Below are positions 25,185-34,014 of a DNA stretch of 64,000 bases, in pieces (positions within the stretch are counted from its first letter, which is position 1; each line of letters opens with the position of its first letter). The notes under the pieces are model-generated. The model was not told where the DNA came from. It ran no database searches and worked only from the letters and a program-made list of their open reading frames with translations. Position numbers and translations under genes: made by a program. Source of the DNA: JBHGYD01 sp041920415 (lineage in GTDB: Bacteria; Bacillota; Bacilli; Bacillales; Anoxybacillaceae); the NCBI GenBank assembly GCA_041920415.1, contig JBHGYD010000006.1, positions 41,408 through 105,407 of the forward strand. Direction: 5' to 3'.

Positions 25185-25741
25185 TCAATTCCCTCTCCTT
25201 TTTTCAAAAAAGGGATGCCATGTTGCACAAGAATCGCCACAGAGGCGCTGGCGACAATTTGTTGGTGCAGCCAGCCCAGCATTTTCATAAAATGATATGT
25301 GCCAAGATCATCAGGCACTCCACCTGAAAATAATTCATTTGAAACGATTACAAACGCTTTACTACGAGCAGCGAGCCCGCGCACCGCCTCCAAAATACCA
25401 ATCGCTTTTTGAAAACAAGCCTCTTCTTGTTTCCACCCTTCATCGCGAAACAATTCATTTGCGAGTAAATTTGTCAAACAGTCAAGCAATAGAACATCAT
25501 TTGAACCAAACCGGGCAACAAGTTCGTGTAACCCTGTCGGTTGTTCCCATGTCACCCATCGAAGCGATTGCCGAGCGCGCTGCTCTTGATGACGGGCAAT
25601 GCGCATGTTCATTTCGTCATCCACTGCTTGGGCGGTCGCAATATAGTGAACGGAATCTTCATCGGAAGCGAGTGTTCTTACATATCGCTCGGCCACTTCG
25701 CTTTTTCCGCTGCGAACACCGCCGCTAATAAATACCATCAT
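25181..25741 (-). CDS. cobU: Adenosylcobinamide kinase / adenosylcobinamide-phosphate guanylyltransferase CobU
   Basis: Phosphorylates adenosylcobinamide and activates it with GMP. The P-loop FISGGVRSGKSEVAERY is intact. The guanylylated-histidine segment MRIARHQEQR is present, as is the DCLTNLLANELF block and the end motif VIVSNELFSGGVPDDLGTYHF. At 186 residues it has the usual length. The ATG at 25741 follows AAGGTGG; earlier in-frame GTG codons lie within that site. The end of the upstream cobD gene overlaps its start. Confidence 0.93.
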   Translation of the reverse strand: MMVFISGGVRSGKSEVAERYVRTLASDEDSVHYIATAQAVDDEMNMRIARHQEQRARQSLRWVTWEQPTGLHELVARFGSNDVLLLDCLTNLLANELFRDEGWKQEEACFQKAIGILEAVRGLAARSKAFVIVSNELFSGGVPDDLGTYHFMKMLGWLHQQIVASASVAILVQHGIPFLKKGEGIE

Positions 25742-26808
25742 CTCGACCACCTTGTTAACACGTGTAATAATTGATCATTTTCTTCTTTTGTTTTAACCGC
25801 CAAACGCAAATACCGCCCATCAAGACCGCGAAAGTTTGCGGTGTGGCGCGGAATAAGCCCCTCTTTCAACAAATCATATAATAACTTTTCCGTCGAGAGA
25901 TGCGGCGCCCGTAATAAATAAAAATTGGCAACCGATGGCGACACGTAATAGCCAGATTCCTCCAAAATCGCTTTGATTCGTGCGCGTTCAAAAGCAATCA
26001 TTCGTTTTGTATGTACAACAAACTCATTCATCGGTAATAAATGCAACGCGAGTTGTTGCGCAACTTGGCTGACGCTCCACGGCGGCTGCAACATTTTTAC
26101 CTTTTCGATGATGTCTGCGTTCGCCACGATGTATCCAATACGTACACCGGCTAAATGATACATTTTCGTGAGCGAACGAATGACGATAAGATGAGGAAAC
26201 GAATGAATCCATTCAAGCGCGGTAAACGCTTCCTCCCAAAAATGATAAAACGCTTCATCGATTGCCACAAACGTATTCGCTCGCTCTGCCACTTCTAGAA
26301 GCGAATACAGCTGTTCTTTTGTCATTACCGTTCCCGTCGGGTTGTTCGGGTGACAGAGAAAGAACACATCGACTTGCTCGACCAGCTCTAGCAGCTTGCT
26401 TTGTTCATAAGTCCAATCGCTCGCTTCATCAGAAACAATAGAGAAAATGGAGCAACCATTCACCTCACACGCCCGACGATATTCAGAAAACGTCGGTTCA
26501 GCGAGGCCTACTTTTTTCCCGGAAAATAATTGGGCAAGAAGATAAATGCATTGCGAAGCGCCGTTTCCGATGAGTAGCTGTTCTTTTGAAATACGTTCCA
26601 AACGGGCAATATAGCTTACTAGCTCAGAAGCGTCAGGGTCGGGATATTCCATCGACCAACGATAAAATTCGGCTTGCGTCGGCAGCATAGAAAGCGGCAA
26701 CGAATACGGATTCGTATTGACACTAAAATCGATCCATGCTTTCGGAAACGGAAGGCCGACACGTTCATACAATTGACGAGGATTAGCCCCATGAAACGGC
26801 AAATTCAA
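25738..26808 (-). CDS. cobD: L-threonine-O-3-phosphate decarboxylase CobD
   Basis: A PLP enzyme of the histidinol-phosphate aminotransferase fold that makes (R)-1-amino-2-propanol phosphate, the arm attached to adenosylcobyric acid. Visible are the HGAN start typical of CobD (LPFHGANPRQLYERVG), IDFSVNTNPY, IGNGASQCIYLLAQ, the HPNNPTGTVM block and the PLP-lysine motif SLTKMYHLAGVRIGY. 356 residues. The ATG at 26808 lies inside the end of cbiB (26-bp overlap). Its next-door partner CbiB uses its product. Confidence 0.9.
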   Translation of the reverse strand: MNLPFHGANPRQLYERVGLPFPKAWIDFSVNTNPYSLPLSMLPTQAEFYRWSMEYPDPDASELVSYIARLERISKEQLLIGNGASQCIYLLAQLFSGKKVGLAEPTFSEYRRACEVNGCSIFSIVSDEASDWTYEQSKLLELVEQVDVFFLCHPNNPTGTVMTKEQLYSLLEVAERANTFVAIDEAFYHFWEEAFTALEWIHSFPHLIVIRSLTKMYHLAGVRIGYIVANADIIEKVKMLQPPWSVSQVAQQLALHLLPMNEFVVHTKRMIAFERARIKAILEESGYYVSPSVANFYLLRAPHLSTEKLLYDLLKEGLIPRHTANFRGLDGRYLRLAVKTKEENDQLLHVLTRWSR

Positions 26809-27736
26809 TCATCATCCCTCCTATCCAAAGCAATATGATAAAAGCGAAAACGGTGCGAATCATGACGTTCACTGCTTTGCGAATATGCTCTTTTTGCAAT
26901 TCAGCGAGCGGCTCGCCAATGTTCGGACGATGAGAAACCACACCTTTATACGTATTCGTTCCCCCAAGCTGCACACCAAGCAGTGCGGCCATTGCCGCTT
27001 CACCCCAGCCGCTGTTTGGACTTGGATGTTTGCGCGCGTCTCGCATGAGCACCTTGAAACAATGGCGAATGGTTGTAGTATTGACAATCACCATAACGAT
27101 AGCCGTCAACCGCGCCGGTATATAGTTGAACACATCATCTAATCGCGCCGATGCCCAACCGAAATCGCGATATTCATCATTTTTATAGCCAAGCATCGAA
27201 TCACACGTATTGACGGCACGATACACAAGCGCCAAAGGTCCTCCGCCAAGAAGCGCATAAAAAAGCGGAGCCGTAATAACATCGCTCGTATTTTCTGCGA
27301 CCGTCTCGACACAAGCGCGCACGATTTCTCGCTCATCGAGTCTCTCCGTATCCCGTCCAACGATCATGCTTAACTCTTTTCGCGCCTTCTCCATGTCGCC
27401 TTGTTCAAGCGGCACAAGCACACTCCAAGCGGCATCTTTTAAGCTTTTTGTCGCAATCGCCGTAAAAATAAGAAGCGCTTCTATAAAGATGCCAAATCCT
27501 GTGGCTATTCGATAACTGACATACAAGAGAAAAAAGCTGATGGCATGCACCGTCAAACAAACAATGGCGACGGTCATAATTCCTTTTAGGCGCCGATAGC
27601 AACCGTGATTGAAACGGCGGTCAAAGTAAGCAATGAACGCTCCCATTCCGCGCACAGGATGCGGCAACCAACGCGGATCACCGATGAAAAAGTCTATCAT
27701 CACCGCCAGTACAATTGCTAAAAGATGATCAATCAT
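26783..27736 (-). CDS. cbiB: Adenosylcobinamide-phosphate synthase CbiB
   Basis: Attaches aminopropanol (phosphate) to adenosylcobyric acid. An integral membrane enzyme of 317 residues. Family motifs: DFFIGDPRWLPHPVRGMG at the N-terminus, the catalytic-face block GRDTERLDEREIVRACVETVAENTSD (here split over 27300), VYRAVNTCDSMLGYKN, and HPSPNSGWGEAAMAALLGVQLGG. The frame opens at 27844, but ATG 27736 after GAGGCG matches the family N-terminus. It overlaps the end of the btuD-cbiZ gene by 8 bp. Confidence 0.95.
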   Translation of the reverse strand: MIDHLLAIVLAVMIDFFIGDPRWLPHPVRGMGAFIAYFDRRFNHGCYRRLKGIMTVAIVCLTVHAISFFLLYVSYRIATGFGIFIEALLIFTAIATKSLKDAAWSVLVPLEQGDMEKARKELSMIVGRDTERLDEREIVRACVETVAENTSDVITAPLFYALLGGGPLALVYRAVNTCDSMLGYKNDEYRDFGWASARLDDVFNYIPARLTAIVMVIVNTTTIRHCFKVLMRDARKHPSPNSGWGEAAMAALLGVQLGGTNTYKGVVSHRPNIGEPLAELQKEHIRKAVNVMIRTVFAFIILLWIGGMMIEFAVSWG

Positions 27737-29216
27737 TGGCCGCGCCTCTTCGCTGTTGATACTTGCAAAGCGCCTCTCTTGTCGCTTCGTAGACAGAACG
27801 GCCGATTGCTTTTCCAAGCGGCGTAATCGTGCCGGCGTAGTCAAAGGCTGTATTTATTTGCGAGGCGGCAATCGCGATACAATCGGTCGATGTGCCGGTA
27901 GCCATCGTGTTCGTTTCTGGATCGAGGACATGCTCGTCGTACAGCGCTTTCGTTTTTGCTTCGGTTGCCGTCATCATCGCTTGCACGTACGCCGCTTCCG
28001 TCAATTGCCCGTCAATGAACACAATGATGTTAATCGTACTGACTTCTTGTGTGCTTTTCGTTCGCTCCCATGCTTTCGCCACATCAACCGCGTTTCCAAT
28101 ACCTGCTGTGACGATCGTAAACAATGAAAACGTTTCTTCTTTCCGATATACATATGCAGCGTCTTCTAAACAAACGGCTGTCATCATGCCAATCGTCCGC
28201 TGCACATCAAACGCATGCGCCCGCAAATATTGCTTCATTTCCTCTTCCGCATCGTCGCATCGGTAATCTTTCGGCACATGCCGGTTGACAAAATGGGTCG
28301 CCCATTGAAAACCAGCTCCGACAAGCGCAGATGACAACACTTTAAACGGCTGTGAAGCGGTGACAGTGATTCGTTCATCATTGACCATGATGGTGAAACG
28401 GTCGCGTATATCTGTTTCCCTTTTCAACTGTTCGATTTCTGGTAAAAACGTCACAAACGGCTTTGGCACGACCGGATGCGCTTGACGCCTTACAGGTGCG
28501 CCAAACACGTTCCGCAATGTTACTTCTTGGATAACATCGCCCGGCTCATTCACACGAACGACTTTCCCTTGGTCAAGTAAAAGAATGCGGTCACAATATA
28601 AGCTAGCAAGATTGATATCATGAAAAATCGCAATAACCGTTAGCTGCTTTTCCCTTGTCCATTTGGCAAGACGATCTAGCAATTTGATTTGCTGGGCGAT
28701 ATCCATATGGTTCGTTGGCTCGTCTAAAAGCAGAAGCTCCGGCTCTTGCGCGAGCGCCCGCGCTAAATACACACGCTGCCGTTCCCCTCCGCTTAACCGG
28801 TCAATTCCTTGCTCTTGTTTGACCAGTAATCCCACTTGCTGGAGCGCTTCCGTGACCGCCTGTTCATCTTTCGCTGTCCACTTTGGAAACAGCCCGCTTT
28901 GATAGGCATAACGCCCAAGCTCGACCGTTTCTTTCACTGTGTAACCGAATGTATGATCTACGCTTTGCGGCAACACGGCAACAAGGCGAGCCAATTCCTT
29001 TTGCGAAAACAAAGTAAGCGGCTTCCCGTTGAGGGAAATCGTTCCTGTTTGCAACGGTAATTCTTTGCATAACAACTTTAATAAAGTTGTTTTTCCGCTG
29101 CCATTTGGTCCTAAAATGCCGAACAATTCCCCTTTTTGAACGGTAAATGTCACACCATCTAACACCGTTTTCTCATCATAACGATATGACACATCGTTGA
29201 CTTCTAGCATTTCCAT
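27729..29216 (-). CDS. Fused corrinoid ABC transporter ATPase (BtuD) and CbiZ amidohydrolase
   Basis: A two-domain protein of 495 residues. Residues ~1-255 are an ABC ATPase: Walker A GILGPNGSGKTTLLKLL, Q-loop, signature LSGGERQRVYLARAL, Walker B LLLLDEPTNHMD. Residues ~275-495 are CbiZ, the adenosylcobinamide amidohydrolase that removes the nucleotide loop or aminopropanol from imported corrinoids (TAGIGNAVDVAK, IIVFIDGQLTEAA, ATEAKTKAL, GTSTDCIAIA, GTITPLGKAIG). ATG 29216 shares TGATG with the btuC stop. The fusion physically ties import to remodelling; CbiB downstream rebuilds the side chain. Confidence 0.93.
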   Translation of the reverse strand: MEMLEVNDVSYRYDEKTVLDGVTFTVQKGELFGILGPNGSGKTTLLKLLCKELPLQTGTISLNGKPLTLFSQKELARLVAVLPQSVDHTFGYTVKETVELGRYAYQSGLFPKWTAKDEQAVTEALQQVGLLVKQEQGIDRLSGGERQRVYLARALAQEPELLLLDEPTNHMDIAQQIKLLDRLAKWTREKQLTVIAIFHDINLASLYCDRILLLDQGKVVRVNEPGDVIQEVTLRNVFGAPVRRQAHPVVPKPFVTFLPEIEQLKRETDIRDRFTIMVNDERITVTASQPFKVLSSALVGAGFQWATHFVNRHVPKDYRCDDAEEEMKQYLRAHAFDVQRTIGMMTAVCLEDAAYVYRKEETFSLFTIVTAGIGNAVDVAKAWERTKSTQEVSTINIIVFIDGQLTEAAYVQAMMTATEAKTKALYDEHVLDPETNTMATGTSTDCIAIAASQINTAFDYAGTITPLGKAIGRSVYEATREALCKYQQRRGAAND

Positions 29217-30271
29217 CACGTCTTTCTTTTCATCCTTTTGAAAAATAAGAACGCAAACAGCGGAGCGCCAATCAAAGAAGTAATCACTCCGATCGGCAAT
29301 TCACGCGGTGAAATCATCGTTCGCGCCGCCAAATCAGCTAGGACGAGAAACGCACCGCCATACAAAAGCGACAATGGTAAAAGCAAGCGATGATTCGGTC
29401 CGCAAACGAGCCGCACCATATGCGGAACAACTAAGCCGACAAAACCGATCGTGCCAGAGACGGCAACAGCAGCGCCTGTCAGTAGAGAAGCTCCTGTTAA
29501 AATAGCGATTTTCCGTTTGGCGACATCCACACCAATGTGAGCCGCTGCGGTCTCCCCAAATGCAAATGCATTGAGTTCACGAGAGTTCCATAACAATAAC
29601 AAAGAACCGATAAGAAAAAACGGCAAGATCATGATCGTATAATTCCAGCCGCGCATCGCCACGCTTCCCATGAGCCACGTAATGATTTGCCGCAATTCTT
29701 CTCCCGTCAACGCAATCATCAGCGAAATGAGCGCACTAAAAAACGCACTACACATAATCCCTGTCAAAATAATCGTTTCAATCGACATGTTTCGTTCAGC
29801 CGCTCTTGTAAATAGAAGTACAAGAAACAGCGTACAAAGCCCAGAAATAATGCTAATGACCGGCAATGTAAAGGTGCCGACAAACGGCAAATGGATTCCA
29901 AAAAAAAGCACGATAACGGCACCGACAGAAGCACCGGAAGACACACCAAGCGTATACGGGTCGGCTAGCGCATTTTTCAATAATCCTTGAAACGCCGCTC
30001 CCGCTAGCGCGAGCGAAGCGCCAACAAAAAAGGCTAATACAACGCGCGGCAAGCGAATCGCCATGACGACTTGAACAAGGTTAGTAGGGATGTCACTTCT
30101 TAATGGTATTCCAAACCATTTGTATAAAAAAATATCAACAATAGTAGAAAAGGGAATCGATAAAGAGCCTATCGATATCCCTATCAAAAGAGAAACGGTG
30201 ACAGCAACGAGCGTCACTGCGTAAATGACTACATTTTTATTTAAAAACTTCTGGATAAATCGCTTTGGCAA
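29216..30271 (-). CDS. btuC: Corrinoid ABC transporter permease BtuC
   Basis: A FecCD-type permease with about ten membrane helices. Signatures include AIRLPRVVLAFFVGASLALAGAAFQGLLKNALADPYTLGVSSGAS, ILTGIMCSAFFSALISLM, SLLTGAAVAVSGTIGFVGLVVPHMVRL and the C-terminal GVITSLIGAPLFAFLFFKR. The start appears to be TTG at 30271, nine bases after AAGGGG inside the end of btuF. No in-frame ATG occurs nearby, so the exact start is uncertain. Cobalamin rather than siderophore specificity is inferred from the riboswitch and the cob operon. Confidence 0.9.
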   Translation of the reverse strand: MPKRFIQKFLNKNVVIYAVTLVAVTVSLLIGISIGSLSIPFSTIVDIFLYKWFGIPLRSDIPTNLVQVVMAIRLPRVVLAFFVGASLALAGAAFQGLLKNALADPYTLGVSSGASVGAVIVLFFGIHLPFVGTFTLPVISIISGLCTLFLVLLFTRAAERNMSIETIILTGIMCSAFFSALISLMIALTGEELRQIITWLMGSVAMRGWNYTIMILPFFLIGSLLLLWNSRELNAFAFGETAAAHIGVDVAKRKIAILTGASLLTGAAVAVSGTIGFVGLVVPHMVRLVCGPNHRLLLPLSLLYGGAFLVLADLAARTMISPRELPIGVITSLIGAPLFAFLFFKRMKRKT

Positions 30272-31211
30272 GTTCCTCTACCCCTTCAACAAGGCGCGGG
30301 CCTGGACGTGTGACTAAATCAGAATTAACATCGTATACCCGTTTATTTTTTACGGCAGGCACATCTTTCCACGCAGGACGAGCCATCACTTGCTTCGCTG
30401 CATCTTTTACATAGTATCCATATGTCGTAATAATGACATCCGGATTTAAAGCGACCGCTTTTTCTTCTGTAAACATTGGCCATCCTTCTTGGTCTCCGGC
30501 AACGTTTTTCGCCGAAATCACTTTTAACATGTCATCGATAAAGGTGCCTTTTCCCGCCGTATAAATTTCCGGTGCTGGTGAAACTTCGACCCATACTTTC
30601 ATTTTGTCTTTTTCTTTGATATTTTTTGCTTTTTCTTTAATAGCCTCAAGCTTTGTTTTCATATTTTCAATGATTTCGTTTGCTTTTTTCGTTGTCCCTG
30701 TTGCATTTCCAATCATTTCAATCGAATGATACACATCGTCAAACGTTTTTGCATCATTGACGACGAGCACAGTAATTCCCGCATCTTTTAATTGCTTCAA
30801 GCCATCTTTGGAGTTATTGGCACTTGAAGCATGCGCAAGCACTAAATCAGGCTTTAAGGAAATAATTTTCTCTACATTAAACTCCATGCCACCGATTTTT
30901 TCTTTCTTTTTGACGTCTTCTGGATAGTTGTCAAAATCGTTCACACCTACGATTTTTTCACCTAACCCTAGGGCATAGGCAATTTCCGTGTTGCTTGGAA
31001 TCAAGGAAACGATTCGTTTCGGCTCGGACTGAATCGTCACTTCCTCGCCTAATCCGTCTTTCAGCGTCACTGGGAACGCAGCTTCTTCCGTTTTTGTTTC
31101 TTGCTTTTTGTCATTTGCTTGGTTGCTTGCGTTTTCGCTATTGCATCCGAAGAGAAGTCCGAATGTCAATAGGAAAACGAGCAACATGCCGTAGTACTTC
31201 CACTGCTTCAT
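30237..31211 (-). CDS. btuF: Corrinoid-binding lipoprotein BtuF
   Basis: The substrate-binding lipoprotein of the importer and first gene of the cobalamin operon. A signal peptide ends in the lipobox LLFGCNSE, with the acylated Cys at residue 23. The type III periplasmic-binding fold follows: SLIPSNTEIAYALGLGEKIVGVNDF, DLVLAHASS, a long connecting helix (~residues 165-200), DVIITTYG, and a C-terminal VEGVEELAKAIYPEVF. The ATG at 31211 follows GAGAGGAG. 324 residues. It lies directly under the cobalamin riboswitch. Confidence 0.93.
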   Translation of the reverse strand: MKQWKYYGMLLVFLLTFGLLFGCNSENASNQANDKKQETKTEEAAFPVTLKDGLGEEVTIQSEPKRIVSLIPSNTEIAYALGLGEKIVGVNDFDNYPEDVKKKEKIGGMEFNVEKIISLKPDLVLAHASSANNSKDGLKQLKDAGITVLVVNDAKTFDDVYHSIEMIGNATGTTKKANEIIENMKTKLEAIKEKAKNIKEKDKMKVWVEVSPAPEIYTAGKGTFIDDMLKVISAKNVAGDQEGWPMFTEEKAVALNPDVIITTYGYYVKDAAKQVMARPAWKDVPAVKNKRVYDVNSDLVTRPGPRLVEGVEELAKAIYPEVFK

Positions 31212-31244
31212 GTTCGTTCTCCTCTCTGACTGTATTTATGTAAT

Positions 31245-31277
31245 AAAAAAACTCATTCCTATCTTAGGAATGAGTTT
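31245..31277 (-). terminator. Riboswitch-controlled terminator before btuF
   Basis: On the minus strand AAACTCATTCCTA (31265-31277) pairs perfectly with TAGGAATGAGTTT (31249-31261), followed by a run of T. It lies between the cobalamin aptamer and btuF, so it is the likely expression platform. Confidence 0.82.
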
Positions 31278-31359
31278 GAAACGACAAAATATGGAAATGT
31301 TTTTATATGAAAAACTCCATTGCCGTTTCACCATCTCACTCCCCGAAGATAGGAAACAT

Positions 31360-31565
31360 TTGGCATCAAAGGCAGGTCTACTGACTCATGCTTCATCCTA
31401 CTTTGAACCTTCCCATACGACCAACGGTTTTCGCCATCAAGCCGTACAGTGGTGATTTCATTTCGTCCGCATTTACAGTTGCGGGGACAGTTCTGGACTT
31501 TCACCAGATTCCCTATTAAGCCTACTAGAGCGCACCGGCTCGTTCGACACCTTTTTTGCCATCGT
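31360..31565 (-). promoter_or_regulatory. Cobalamin riboswitch of the cob/btu operon
   Basis: Read on the minus strand the conserved blocks occur in order: GAGCCGGTGCGC, GGGAATCTGGTGAAAGTCC, AACTGTCCCCGCAACTGTAA, a variable arm, and the B12 box GAGTCAGTAGACCTGCC (31370-31386). A strong terminator follows. The boundaries are approximate to about 10 bases. Confidence 0.95.
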
Positions 31566-31604
31566 ATGCAATTGTGTGAAATTGTCGAACAATTTACATT
31601 TATA

Positions 31605-31633
31605 ATATTAATGCAAATGACCATCATTGACAA
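31605..31633 (-). promoter_or_regulatory. SigA-type promoter of the cobalamin operon
   Basis: On the minus strand TTGTCA (31628-31633) and TAATAT (31605-31610) with a 17-bp spacer, about 40 bp upstream of the riboswitch aptamer. Confidence 0.6.
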
Positions 31634-31714
31634 TAAAAAAATAAGAAGCTAGCATGATATTATTTCAAACCTAAAACACTCGAATCGAATTCGATCCGAG
31701 TGTTTGGATAATCA

Positions 31715-32329
31715 TCAATTATGAATATAACGCTCAAACACAAACCCAAAATCTTTTACCGTATATTGTTTTTTCGTGTCCACTAACCAATGAAATGCAA
31801 TTTGGTTTAATTCTTTGAACTGTTCCGCTAAGTCATTTGGTGTGCTTGCAATGCGGCTTAAGACCGTAGAAGCTAACTCTAGACTTTTGCGGGCATAATC
31901 TAATGTCGTTTCGTTTTCATGGCAAATTTCCGCGATTTTCAATAACGATTTATATAAATCTTTTAATTCTTCCAGATGTTTTTTATGAACGTCAATCGAA
32001 TAGGCATGTGTGCCGATTTTAAATTTAATTTCGACATCCAAATCGACTGTTCCCGCTGTTTCGAGCGATACATCAGAAATCGGATGTTTATAATAATCAT
32101 ACCGTCGCAACGTGCGTTTTTTACTTGTCGCGCTCGTTCCATCCAAATGAATAAGCGCCTTATTCGTAAAGCAATACTCATCGGACTTAGACTTAATTAA
32201 AAAGTAAATTTTCTCACCATCTTCATGCATGATATAATCATCGGCATCAGCTTTATCGTAGTTTTCTGGCTTAATGACAGCCCCTATATCACTTAACCCA
32301 AGCACATCAGCAGCTACTTTTCCGAACAT
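31715..32329 (-). CDS. yvbH: YvbH-like protein with bacterial PH domain
   Basis: A 204-residue protein, exactly the length of B. subtilis YvbH. The N-terminal ~125 residues match the bacterial PH domain of this family (FGKVAADVLGLSDIGAVI, KIYFLIKSKSDEYCFTNKALIHLDG, SLETAGTVDLDVEIKFKIG). The C-terminal half is helical (the YvbH-specific extension; LDYARKSLELASTVLSRI). No signal peptide is present. The ATG at 32329 follows AGGGGG; the longer frame to 32365 has no site. Its role is unknown; it is monocistronic between the cob operon and nagR. Confidence 0.83.
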   Translation of the reverse strand: MFGKVAADVLGLSDIGAVIKPENYDKADADDYIMHEDGEKIYFLIKSKSDEYCFTNKALIHLDGTSATSKKRTLRRYDYYKHPISDVSLETAGTVDLDVEIKFKIGTHAYSIDVHKKHLEELKDLYKSLLKIAEICHENETTLDYARKSLELASTVLSRIASTPNDLAEQFKELNQIAFHWLVDTKKQYTVKDFGFVFERYIHN

Positions 32330-32539
32330 GTTATTCCCCCTCTCCCTATTTGTGTTAAACCACAATCATGTTTATTATACCATGAGCAAAGTAAAATTGT
32401 TAAATTTTTCAATAAATTGGTATAACAAAAACATATTCATTTAATTTTGACTAAAAGTAAATCCATCACTCTTCTATACGTAACATCCTCTAAATAAACT
32501 TTTTGTCATTATTTATAGAAAAGCAAGTAACTTGCCTGT

Positions 32540-33262
32540 CTACCGTTCCATTTCAATCGTAAATTTGTAACGGTCTCCTCGATAAATTGATTTGACGAGT
32601 TCTAACGGCTGCCCGTTTTCTAAATAGCTATTTCGTTGAATAAGAAGAACCGGAGCGCCTTCTTTCATTTGCAAAATTTCTGCCTCCACTTTGCGCGCAA
32701 CAGACGCTTCTAATACTTGTACGCCTGATTTGATTTTTAATCCTAATTCGTTTTCGATAAATTCATATACGGAACCGCTTACAATTTCTCGCGTTAAACC
32801 GGGTACAAGCACACAAGGTACGTACGCTGTTTCCAGCGCCATTGGCAACTGATCAGCCAAACGGATTCGACGAATTTCATAAATATCCCCCCCTTCGCGA
32901 ATGTCGAGCTGCTGTGCTAACGATTGGTTGGCGGGAATGATGCGAAACTCAAGTACGTTCGTTCCTGGCTCCATGCCCCTTGCTCGCATATCTTCCGAAA
33001 AACTTGTTAATCCTTTTAACGGCTGTTCGATTTTTTTTGCGGCGACAAACGTTCCTTTTCCCCGCTTTCTCACTAAATATCCGTCACTGACTAAATTATT
33101 GATCGCTTGACGAACAGTCATCCGGCTAATTTCGTACGTTTCGGCAAGTTCCCGTTCAGATGGAATCATTTCTCCTGGTTTAAGCTGTGCTTTTTCAATC
33201 ATCTCTTTAATACCTTGTTCAAGCTGATAATAAATCGGAAGTGGTGAGTGCTTGTTAATCAT
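32540..33262 (-). CDS. nagR: GntR-family regulator NagR (YvoA)
   Basis: A GntR/HutC-type repressor of N-acetylglucosamine genes that responds to amino-sugar phosphates. The N-terminal winged helix is PIYYQLEQGIKEMI...GEMIPSERELAETYEISRMTVRQAINNLVSDGYLVRKRGKGTFVA. The C-terminal UTRA effector domain runs from ~residue 90 (FSEDMRARGMEPGTNVLEF, EIRRIRLADQLPMALETAYVP). 240 residues. The ATG at 33262 overlaps the nagB stop (ATGA), so the repressor is made from the operon it controls. A matching operator lies at 35246-35261. Confidence 0.94.
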   Translation of the reverse strand: MINKHSPLPIYYQLEQGIKEMIEKAQLKPGEMIPSERELAETYEISRMTVRQAINNLVSDGYLVRKRGKGTFVAAKKIEQPLKGLTSFSEDMRARGMEPGTNVLEFRIIPANQSLAQQLDIREGGDIYEIRRIRLADQLPMALETAYVPCVLVPGLTREIVSGSVYEFIENELGLKIKSGVQVLEASVARKVEAEILQMKEGAPVLLIQRNSYLENGQPLELVKSIYRGDRYKFTIEMER

Positions 33263-34014
33263 CGTGCATGCACCTTTCTTTGTTCTTCGTTCACAAGCGA
33301 TAATGCTTCTTGATCAGCAATAATGATGACATTTGGGTGCGTTTTTAAAATCGAAGCCGGAATGTTCGTCGTTACTTCTCCTTCGAATAGCTGAGAGATA
33401 ATATGCGCTTTCTTTTCTCCTGATGCTAGTAAGATAATTTTTTTGCTTTTCATGATCGTCGCAATCCCCATTGTAATTGCATGGGTCGGAACTTCTTCGA
33501 AACGAGAGAAAAAGCGTGAATTCGCTTGTCTTGTTGACTGGGCAAGTTCAACAATATGGGTAGTGGAATCAAAAGACGTGCCCGGTTCGTTAAAGCCAAT
33601 ATGCCCATTTCGCCCGATCCCTAATACCTGCAAATCAATTCCACCAAGTTTCTCAATCAATTCCTCATAACGTTTGCATTCCGTTTTGACATCATCGGCG
33701 AGTCCATTAGGAATGTGCGTTTGTGACGTTGGAATATCGATATAGCGAAACAAATGATGATTCATATAATAGTGATAGCTATTCGAATGATCCGGACCTA
33801 AACCGATATACTCATCTAAATTAACAGTATGAATATGTTGGTACGACGTTTTATTTTGTTGATAGTCGTTCACTACTACCGCATATGTTCCAAGCACGGT
33901 TTCTCCCGTTGCTAAACCAAGAACAGAATCAGGCTTTTTCTTCACTTGATCAATAATGACTTCCGCAGCCTTTTGACTCATCTCATTATAATCTTTCGCT
34001 TCAATGAGCCTCAT
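33259..34014 (-). CDS. nagB: Glucosamine-6-phosphate deaminase NagB
   Basis: Converts glucosamine-6-phosphate to fructose-6-phosphate and ammonia. Motifs: VLGLATGETVLGTY, TVNLDEYIGLGPDHSNSYHYYM, VLGIGRNGHIGFNEPGTSFDS and ITMGIATIMKSKKIILLASG. About 251 residues, slightly short of the family mean. The start at ATG 34014 (or GTG 34017) lies inside the last codons of nagA; GGGAG lies upstream. Middle gene of nagA-nagB-nagR. Confidence 0.95.
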   Translation of the reverse strand: MRLIEAKDYNEMSQKAAEVIIDQVKKKPDSVLGLATGETVLGTYAVVVNDYQQNKTSYQHIHTVNLDEYIGLGPDHSNSYHYYMNHHLFRYIDIPTSQTHIPNGLADDVKTECKRYEELIEKLGGIDLQVLGIGRNGHIGFNEPGTSFDSTTHIVELAQSTRQANSRFFSRFEEVPTHAITMGIATIMKSKKIILLASGEKKAHIISQLFEGEVTTNIPASILKTHPNVIIIADQEALSLVNEEQRKVHAR

